Assembly (NCBI GenBank): GCA_012511085.1 | Contig: JAAZGU010000012.1 | Location: 1-15,561, forward strand | Length of the DNA stretch: 15,561 nucleotides | Direction: 5' to 3' | Source: Erysipelothrix sp. | GTDB taxonomy: Bacteria; Bacillota_I; Bacilli_A; Erysipelotrichales; Erysipelotrichaceae | Program-made: the position numbers and the translations under genes | Shown: positions 14,684 through 15,561 of the stretch, in pieces | Layout: the number at the start of each line of letters is the position of its first letter | Numbering within the stretch: position 1 is the first letter of the stretch | The notes under the pieces: generated by a model | Told to the model about the DNA's origin: nothing | What the model saw: only the letters and a program-made list of their open reading frames with translations | The model's database searches: none

Positions 14684-15413
14684 GATCTGGTACCTGACAC
14701 AAGGATTTTACTGCTTGTGCTCCGAGTTGTTTAATGAGTGATTGTGAACTGCATATGTAATCCGTGCTGCCAAAATAGATTAGTTTTTGATCCAAGTAAA
14801 GGATGTTTTTAGCGTATTGATTCACAGACTGTAAATCATGGGAAATCAGCACAATGCTTACTTGTTCATGCGCATGCAAGTGATGAATCAGGGTGTAAAA
14901 ATCTTCACGAATCTTAGGGTCTAAAGCCGATGTAGGCTCATCCAAGATTAAGATTTTTGGTGATTTCACGAGCGCACGGGCCATGAGCACCCGCTGATGT
15001 TGGCCACCGGACAAGTGTCCAATCTTTTTGTTTAACAAATGTTTAATATCCAAAAGCCCGCTTACTTGGCGAATCGCTTTTTCATTGGCTTTTGACAAAC
15101 CCAACAAGGGTTGTTCGCGCAGCCCGGTCGCAATGATTTCCTTCACAGTTGCGGGAAAGTGCTTGTCACCTAAAAAAGAGGCTTGCGGTAAATAGCCGAT
15201 GTCTTGTTGGCTGATGGAATCCGCACGTATGATGCTTCCTTTTTGAATTGGAACCAATCCTAAAATGGCTTTCATCAAGGTTGTTTTACCGGAACCATTG
15301 GGTCCGACAATCGCGAGAAAGTCATTGTTTTCAATATGAAAGGACACGTCTTGCACGGCATCCAAACGTCCATAAGCTATGGAAACATGGTTTGCTTCGA
15401 TTAGTTTAGTCAC
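14661..15413 (-). CDS. znuC: Metal ABC transporter ATP-binding protein (ZnuC-type)
   Basis: The protein has 250 residues with all ABC ATPase motifs: Walker A GPNGSGKT (37-44), Q-loop YLPQ (Q77), signature LSGGQ (134-138), Walker B ILILDEP (154-160) and switch His in SHD (H192). The start is GTG 15413, with a strong AAAGGAGG on this strand (15423-15430) 9 nt upstream. It overlaps the znuA stop by 8 nt and znuB by 23 nt, so the whole transporter is translationally coupled. It would hydrolyse ATP on the cytoplasmic face to drive import of Zn (or Mn). Confidence 0.95.
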   Translation of the reverse strand: MTKLIEANHVSIAYGRLDAVQDVSFHIENNDFLAIVGPNGSGKTTLMKAILGLVPIQKGSIIRADSISQQDIGYLPQASFLGDKHFPATVKEIIATGLREQPLLGLSKANEKAIRQVSGLLDIKHLLNKKIGHLSGGQHQRVLMARALVKSPKILILDEPTSALDPKIREDFYTLIHHLHAHEQVSIVLISHDLQSVNQYAKNILYLDQKLIYFGSTDYICSSQSLIKQLGAQAVKSLCQVPDHEHYINS

Positions 15414-15561
15414 TATGTAAAGCCTCCTTTAGTTTGATGGCATTATCGTTCATTATCGATAAGTAACTGACACCAGCTTCCATCTCCGCCTTGGTGATGT
15501 TATGAGCTCCGTGCAGCAACATGGCTTTCGTGTTTGTTTGTTCAGAAATGATGTTGGCGAT
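15406..15561 (-). CDS. znuA: Metal ABC transporter substrate-binding lipoprotein (ZnuA-type), C-terminal end only
   Basis: The frame is open from the right edge of the window to a TAA at 15406-15408; only the last 51 residues are present. They contain IISEQTNTKAMLLHG, HNITKAE and SYLSIMNDNAIKL. This matches the end of cluster A-I zinc/manganese solute-binding proteins, which typically close with a Y-[LM]-x-[LIM]-M-x-x-N-x-x-x-L segment. Such proteins capture the ion outside the membrane and hand it to ZnuB. It overlaps the znuC start by 8 nt. The signal peptide, metal-binding His residues and any His-rich loop that would indicate zinc are outside the window, so the symbol is provisional. Confidence 0.88.
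   Translation of the reverse strand: MANIISEQTNTKAMLLHGAHNITKAEMEAGVSYLSIMNDNAIKLKEALHSD

Noticed and set aside
1..15561. UGA-as-tryptophan (Mollicute) genetic code
   Set aside because: rnmV and rsmA end in TGA at the expected family length and Trp codons are TGG throughout.
1..15561. CRISPR arrays, insertion sequences, tRNA or rRNA genes, riboswitches, toxin-antitoxin or defence genes
   Set aside because: I looked on both strands and saw no spaced repeat array, transposase, clover-leaf sequence or riboswitch core; coding density leaves little room for them.

Overview
The window is an ordinary, tightly packed chromosomal segment from a cell-walled, low-GC Gram-positive bacterium (Firmicutes/Bacillota). 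Evidence is RNase M5, an AddAB rather than RecBCD nuclease, a G5-3D wall protein with a lipobox, strong AGGAGG-type ribosome binding sites, and the gene order tatD / yabE-like / rnmV / rsmA and glmU / prs that Bacillus subtilis also has. TGA is a stop (rnmV, rsmA) and Trp is TGG, so this is not a code-4 Mollicute. The sporulation genes that sit in this block in Bacillus are missing. A non-sporulating relative such as an Erysipelotrichia-type lineage would fit, but that placement is inference.

Plus strand, 1-6672: the 3' part of mnmE (tRNA U34 modification), an RDD membrane protein and tatD form one run that ends at a strong terminator near 1842-1900. A G5-3D lipoprotein at the yabE position follows with its own promoter and terminator. 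Next come rnmV and rsmA, overlapping by 4 nt and apparently starting from a promoter that leaves no leader, then glmU and prs (UDP-GlcNAc and PRPP synthesis), closed by a terminator at 6671-6696.

Minus strand, 12461-6695: addB and addA overlap by 17 nt and encode a compact recombinational repair helicase-nuclease convergent with prs. AddB lacks the N-terminal Walker A but keeps its nuclease and four iron-sulfur cysteines. A 146-nt divergent spacer separates addB from an unrecognised 270-residue gene on the plus strand (12608-13420).

Minus strand, 15561-13436: the end of a metal-binding lipoprotein gene (znuA-like), znuC, znuB and a Fur-family regulator (probably Zur) form a high-affinity metal uptake operon with its regulator as last gene. 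It ends at a bidirectional terminator shared with the unknown gene.

I found no mobile element, CRISPR array, RNA gene, phage gene or defence system, and no gene-free stretch over 300 nt. The points most worth a second look are the leaderless-type start of rnmV, the matching -10/ATG geometry at addB, the unknown gene divergent from addB, the reduced AddAB, and stop codons embedded in terminator hairpins.
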